Part shown: positions 59,041 through 64,000 of the stretch, piece by piece | Layout of the letters: each line of letters starts with the position of its first letter | How positions within the stretch are numbered: position 1 is the stretch's first letter | Assembly: GCA_050084515.1 (NCBI GenBank) | Contig: CM114272.1 | Coordinates: 2,852,001 to 2,916,000, forward strand | DNA from: Blasia pusilla | Taxonomy: Eukaryota; Marchantiophyta; Marchantiopsida; Blasiales | Length of the DNA stretch: 64,000 nucleotides | Direction of reading: 5' to 3' | Translations under genes and position numbers: made by a program | Notes under the pieces: generated by a model | The model's database searches: none | Told to the model about the DNA's origin: nothing | The model's input: only the letters and a program-made list of their open reading frames with translations

Positions 59041-59930
59041 CCTCCTCTGGGCACTGCCACACAACAGGTGTGGTATCTAGTGGGGTCATCGTCTCCACTC
59101 CAAGAGCCCGATCCCCACGTGACTCTCGCGGCTGTGGGATAAAAACATGACTCCACGCCTGCCTCACGAGGTCGTCGGCACTCCTCTGTAGCTCCTGAGT
59201 CGTACCCCACAATGGTGAAGAGGCCTCGCCAACATGGGAAGAGACACCCGCCATGGCCTGTCTTTCCGTGGGACCATCCGCTATAGGGACATCCTCCGCA
59301 TGTGCGTTCCCCTCCAACAACTCTCCTGGCCAGCTAACACTACCTATGAAAGTTGCCAACATGGTCACAGATTCGCCTCGTGATCGACCATCTCGTCCCG
59401 CAAACTGCACGAGTAACTGACTCATCCGGCCGTCACCTGACCGCCATCTTGGCCGATAAGCAACGGTCTCCTCCCTGAAGTCAAGGATGAATCCTAGGGG
59501 ATATAACACTCTACTCCCACCAACACATCGTACGACTCAGCTGGTGTCGTAATCGCACGTGTGCGCACCATAGCACTATCCGTCGCATGCTCTGGCTGGA
59601 CTCTGACAACAATCTCCTGTCGAGTCATATATTGAGTGGGTGATACGCCCCAATCGAGGTCTCAGATCTGGAAGGGACAAGGCTCAATGTCGGCCTTCCG
59701 TAACCCCAACGCTAAACACGCCGCCTTCCCTAACATCAAGGGTTGCGCCCCGAATCAAGTAGGGCGCTGGTGGTATATTGTCCCGTTGGACTAACCAAGC
59801 GAAATACTCAGCTCGGTTATCCAATAACACTACTCCGCTTGTCACCATTGTTCGCTCGGGTCGGGCCGAGCCGGCATATCTACCAACCGCGCCGCCGCAT
59901 GCCATGACTCGTGGGGAACGCCCCAAGCAC
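59041..59930 (-). pseudogene. G2 aspartic protease and linker
   Basis: An active-site-like DSG is encoded near 59750, followed after a frameshift by PLMLGKAACLALGLRKADIE. Then come AESYDVLVG and the conserved end LYPLGFILDFREETVAYRPR (59440-59509), typical of Gypsy proteases in this group. A linker of about 100 residues, rich in Gly, Ser and Glu, joins it to the methyltransferase. At least two frame changes. Confidence 0.75.
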
Positions 59931-61436
59931 CGCTCGAGGGCAAGTCCACCACCTCCTCAACTACCTCTGAACAAGAAGCAGTCATCTCTCCAAGCTCACA
60001 CAACATGGCGGCCAACCAAAACACCTCAGCTGGTCCAACTCCCAACGTCGCCAACTCTATGGCGGAAAATAGCGGAGTCTGACTCACTCTGGTGGCCACC
60101 TCCAACACTATGGTCGACACTGACTCCACTCGGGCCGGCATAGGAGTTGTCACCCAACTCCTCGTGATGTCAACGAGGTGCTCGAATCAGAGGCACCGCT
60201 GGTCGTCGAGGCACCATCGATGGTGTGTGTAGTGCCTCCGACAATGTGAACAACTGTGGAACCCTGGCCTGCCGCCCTGGTGGGTCAATCTCAAATCCAC
60301 CTCTCGATGGCTCGGTGCATCTCGCAGCACCCCGAGTCACCACGCGAATCGCTCAACCGGGCTGCACTACACATAAATCCCATATGGCGAGATCTCACCC
60401 GGTCGGGTAAGAGGTAGAAGCCGAGTCACACTAGCCGCCGCAACTCTCGCTTCCCTAAGCCGCATCATCTTCATGGCAAGCAATCCTGCTGCTCGAAGAT
60501 CACGGAGTCCGCTCCGTGATATCGTGTGCTGCGGGCACCTATGGGGTCACCGTCGAATCTCGAGAAAATCCAGCGGTCACTACCTGCTTCTCATTCATGT
60601 TGAGCTCAATACGCTCAGACAACTCAAAGACCACCTTCAATGTGGGCTTCGCTGTGTGAATTAGCACCGCATCTCGGACTCTCCTCCGTAGTTCTCGGTC
60701 CGTAAACCAGAGCCACATCGGATCGATCGCGCTCGATCACTCCAAACGTAGCAATGATCAGCCTCCTCATGCGTGTGAATGCCTTTCTTAGACTCTCACC
60801 CGATCGTCACTGAAAATCCTGTAGACTCTTCAGCTTGTCGGTGCGTATGCCTTGGTAGCTCTTCCCCAACTGTTGGAAGAACTCCACTGTGGGACTGAAG
60901 CTGGGTGGCCCTCTACCACCAAAGGTCTCTGCCACATCGCCTGTCTCACTGCCCTCCTCTCCATCTACTCTCCGGGCTGATAGTGTGGGTCTCTCTCCTC
61001 TCACAATCCCATCATATGCCTCGCGACCACTAGTGGACACATACCCTGGAGCCCAATACATCCTCCAAGCATCAATCTCTACTGAATATAGTGATCGAAA
61101 CTCCATGTAGTCATCCATCGGAGGACCTTCCAAGTGCTGGAACAACCCCTTCCATGCCATGAAAGGGTTGAACCGTGTTGGGGTCCGTATCTCCTAGAAG
61201 TCGCACCATGTGTCGAACTCATGGATAAAATCATCTAAGTCGATGGTGCCCACTGCACCCGAGAAACGACGCATGCCCCGATGGCCCATGTTGTCCATCT
61301 CCTGCCAAGTACTATTGTCTCTGTCTGTGATCTCGTCACCAGACCCAATGTCCAATGATGACGATCCAGCCATGGATGGATGTCGAGGGAGCTCCTCACT
61401 GGTAACCCCTCGGTATCTCACTCCACTCCGTGTCAC
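59931..61436 (-). pseudogene. G2 gag
   Basis: The ATG at 61436 starts MTRSGVRYRGVTSEELPRH, a start conserved in G0 and G1. The gag fold is suggested by FNPFMAWKGLFQHLEGP, then the retrotransposon-gag-like RSGESLRKAFTRMRRLI (near 60760-60805). Stops at about 61194 (TAG) and 60807 (TGA) lie in one frame where Gln and Arg would fit. No CCHC zinc knuckle was found in the C-terminal part (60160-60400), which is frame-shifted. Confidence 0.8.
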
Positions 61437-62010
61437 ACCACTACTACAGCTCGCACTACCCCGTTCTTCTGAACCCTGGAAGAACGCCGTGATGACACAC
61501 CCTGTCTCACCCGCTCAATCACTCAGACTCACCGAGAGTCTCCCACACGCCTCACTTTATCACCTATGCTAACATAGGTGGGGGGCGCGCCCGTCACGCG
61601 CCCGTCCACCCCTGTCCACGCCTGTCCGTGCCCGTCTCCGCCCGTCCGCTCCCGTCCGTCGCCCCTCGCCCCTCGCCGCCGCGCCCTAACCCTAGATCGG
61701 CCGCTTTACTTGACAGCCCCCTAGAGGCTGCAAGCTCTAACTCTTCTCCCTGGGTACTTCCGACATTCCACAAGCTATAAGACGACGTTACTCCTACCAA
61801 CACAACCTGCGCTACACCCTTCTGCTGTCCCCCATCAATCCGCACCACCAGAATCTGAGAAAAACGGACAGCTCTTCCGCCCACGGCCTTCCGAACAGAA
61901 AAATGACACACAAAACGTCACACACACGTCTCCAGGGTCTCCCGACCAAGGCAACTCGCTTGCCTACCTACAAAAAACGAATTCCCACCAGCCCCTTGAC
62001 ATCTTTCTCA
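61437..62010 (-). other. G2 leader: G-rich RNA region with GACGGGC repeats
   Basis: In the sense (minus) strand, 61575-61690 is very G-rich, with repeated GACGGGC and GGCGAGGGGCGAGGGGCG-type runs and the complement of 'ccctaaccctag'. It probably holds packaging and translation signals. No long open frame belongs to the element here, and no standard 'TGGTATCAGAGC' primer site is found next to the LTR. Confidence 0.7.
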
Positions 62011-62492
62011 TGTAAAAATAAAGAGTAGTAAAAACGGCACACCCGGCCTAAAACTCCACTCCTCAATCTACATCGGCATATCGAGCCTCGTCCACCCTGT
62101 GCTATCAAGGAATCCGGACGCTAGCACTCTAGTCCTAGCTCACACACATACAAGGGAGGTGCTCCAACGGCCCAACATGAGAAAGATGGCTTAGGAAAGC
62201 CATCTTCCTCTCTTATATAGGGTTGGGAAGAGCCTTTTGGCTCTTTCCCTAAAAATAGCCCTTCCCTTGGTAACCTGCGCGCACAGGTTACCAAGGGCGG
62301 GTGACGTGGTCAACAAGTCACCCGGCTGTAAAAGACCTCAAATGAAAGTTGTGAGAAACGACGTTCCTGACACAATGGACCTATCCTCAACCTTATCCGA
62401 CACTATGGGACAAAGTTACACTCAAGATAGTCCACTGGCTCCTACGCCTTATCCACGATAGATCTCGGCCTATCGGCTACTCAGATGTGACA
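62011..62492 (-). repeat. G2 5' LTR
   Basis: 482 bp, plus strand TGTAAAAATAAAGAG...CAGATGTGACA. It has a TATATAA box at 62213-62219 on the minus strand. Just downstream of it (minus sense) is a 10-bp perfect hairpin (62183-62192/62197-62206). Upstream are a second hairpin (gggaagagcc...ggctctttccc, near 62224-62250) and a perfect 12-bp one (ccttggtaacct/aggttaccaagg, 62265-62296). Confidence 0.93.
62213..62219 (-). promoter_or_regulatory. TATA box of the G2 5' LTR
   Basis: The minus strand reads ctatataagaga. It is conserved in the 3' LTR and in G0 and lies about 280 bp from the LTR outer end, giving transcription towards gag. A perfect hairpin begins 7 bp downstream, so it would lie at or near the RNA 5' end. 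Confidence 0.75.
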
Positions 62493-64000
62493 GCATCAAG
62501 AACTCTCCGTTACAAAGAAGAATCATAATTGGCAATGTGGGCCACAAAACTGCTTCTCTCTCTCAGCTGCCGCTTCTCAGCTGAACGTGAATTGTTGCTC
62601 AATCATGAACAAGTGCTAATTAGGTAAGGCAAGGAGAGGGTATTGAAGGGGCTTATGCTAGAATCCAAAAGGGGGACTCCTTGGTCTTGTGGCGAAGGAT
62701 TTATTGGGAGATACGAAAACCTAATATCTGAATGGAAGAACATCCAAACCAAATTGGAAGCGATTTCGAAGGTGAGATCTTCAGGCTGATCAACAATAAG
62801 CATCTCTTGATGATCAAAACTTTCTCACTTCTTCCTGGAAACTTAATTGGCATTGCTCGTGTTTCATATCAATCGAGTCCATCGGAATATTGGGAATTTG
62901 ATCCATGATTCACTCATTCATACTTCCTGATCCAGGGCATGATGCTCTCTCTAGCATTTACTTGAACATTGATGATTGAAGAAAAATACCAAGGGCTATA
63001 GGGGTAGCGGAGCTCTTAGCCTGACCAGCAAAATTTGCAAGTTATAGCGTTCCTTGATCATGACTACATGCTTGAGACATTGAACCGGTTTCCAATTCTT
63101 GAGGACCTATGTTGTGCGACCAACTGAATCGAGACAAGAACTTATGATCATAAAATTTGAAATTCAAATCAGGAGAGAGAGATGGCTATGGGTCCCGGAA
63201 GGAGAAAACACATGGAATTGGACGCTATAGTCACTTTCGCAGTGGCAACGCTGATTTTTTGTGAAGGTTTGGTGCACAAGTAGAGCGATCGTGTCCTCTG
63301 CACTACTTGTAATGTGTGTGTTCATGGCGTGTCCCAATGTGCGCGCTCGTAGCCACTGGAAAAATGCCGCGGCCACACATTCAAGACGAGAGAGAGGTAG
63401 ACGCACGTGAGTTTTCAGTGCATGGAGATCGTGCGCACAACTCTTGAGTGTCCGAGGGTAATGGATAGGTGAGCCCCCCCTACAACCTACAAACGCCTTA
63501 GCGATGGCAATTTAGGAGTGGAAGTGCAGAGAAATTCAGGGCTCTCAAATTTTTCTTCCAATTCCTATCTTTCTGGATTCGCGTCTTGAATTTGGAACGG
63601 CCTTCTGGTGGAAAGAATAATCAGAATCCAATCTTGGGAATGAAAAATGTGTAATTCGAGAGACATCCGTGACCACCATGTCCTATCGACCCAAAAAGAG
63701 CACAAGAAGATTTACCTTGAAATTCTGTTTTCCTCCAAACTGCGTCCGAGTTTGTGACCAAGTTGTGCTTTACTTTCTAGACGAAATCTTCGGCTGATGC
63801 TTCCTCTCTTCGGCTGATCCTTCCTCCAGTTTTTCTTGCCACCTTCAATTTTTTATTGCGTCCATTTCCATTTCCTGAGACACCACTTCCTTCGACAACA
63901 CTGTTGAGTTTGCTCCAAGTTAGAGAGCACACTTTATTTATTTGCCATCCTCAAGCTAGTCAGAGATAACAGGTGTCTTACTACGGCTAGGTAGTTAAAA
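62493..64000. other. Unrecognised sequence, no confirmed gene
   Basis: Flanking DNA beyond G2. Short frames on both strands show no domain. Near 63785-63830 a 'cttcggctgatgcttcctct' phrase is repeated in tandem. Nothing else stands out. Confidence 0.45.

Larger units (their letters stand above)
53842..62492 (-). mobile_element. Gypsy LTR retrotransposon with methyltransferase and PHD finger (G2)
   Basis: Minus-strand element of about 8.6 kb: 5' LTR (62011-62492), G-rich leader, gag, protease, C5 DNA methyltransferase, reverse transcriptase, RNase H, integrase, PHD finger, polypurine tract, 3' LTR (53976-54458). Reverse transcriptase before integrase defines Ty3/Gypsy order. The 3' LTR is bracketed by two 134-bp direct repeats. 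If the outer repeat is included, the element is flanked by GCAT on both sides (53838-53841 and 62493-62496), a possible target duplication. The coding span from the gag ATG to the stop after the PHD finger is 6.76 kb, about 2250 codons, broken by stops and frame changes. Confidence 0.92.

Overview
The window looks like repeat-dense nuclear DNA of a plant or plant-related alga (streptophyte). The evidence is Copia and Gypsy LTR retrotransposons with tRNA-iMet-type primer sites, a Mutator-like SWIM-type transposase gene with a GT-AG intron, Helitron-like ends, about 180-bp satellite repeats, and very little sequence that reads as host gene. The species cannot be fixed from the sequence.

Layout. 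0-9.9 kb: AT-rich repeats (a 180-bp tandem array, a foldback element, Helitron-like tandem repeats, a truncated copy of an unknown repeat family R, and microsatellites). 9.97-16.2 kb: a decayed Copia element (minus strand) split by a 1.18-kb solo LTR. 16-20 kb: mostly noncoding, with one small possible gene and a 525-bp tandem repeat. 20.5-24.9 kb: a decayed MULE/ZSWIM-type transposase gene. 27-30 kb: a broken gene for an unrecognised zinc-finger protein with internal repeats. 30.3-44.9 kb: a nest of insertions. A Gypsy fragment (G0) abuts a second Gypsy copy (G1), which holds a 1.29-kb solo LTR, a second R copy and a full-length Copia. 44.9-53.8 kb: mostly unrecognised, with small tandem repeats. 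53.8-62.5 kb: a near full-length Gypsy element (G2, minus strand) with both LTRs. 62.5-64 kb: nothing recognised.

The main result is the Gypsy family represented by G0, G1 and G2. Its polyprotein order is gag - aspartic protease - C5 cytosine DNA methyltransferase - reverse transcriptase - RNase H - integrase - PHD finger. The methyltransferase motifs (FGG motif I, GWPCQ catalytic motif IV, ENV motif VI, RPRLWWTN motif VIII, GF motif IX, LGQAMD motif X) are readable in G2. Most are also readable in G1, so this is a family trait and not a chance fusion. The PHD finger at the integrase C-terminus takes the place where chromoviruses carry a chromodomain. The family thus carries both a DNA-methylation writer and a likely histone reader. 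To my knowledge methyltransferase-bearing retrotransposons have been reported in charophytes and dinoflagellates. I do not know of a report joining one to a PHD finger in one polyprotein.

All copies are dead: they carry stops, frameshifts and lost catalytic residues. The stops in G2, G1 and the nested Copia are mostly TAG, TAA or TGA where CAG, CAA or CGA is expected. These are C-to-T changes, often in CHG context, as expected if the copies were heavily cytosine-methylated.
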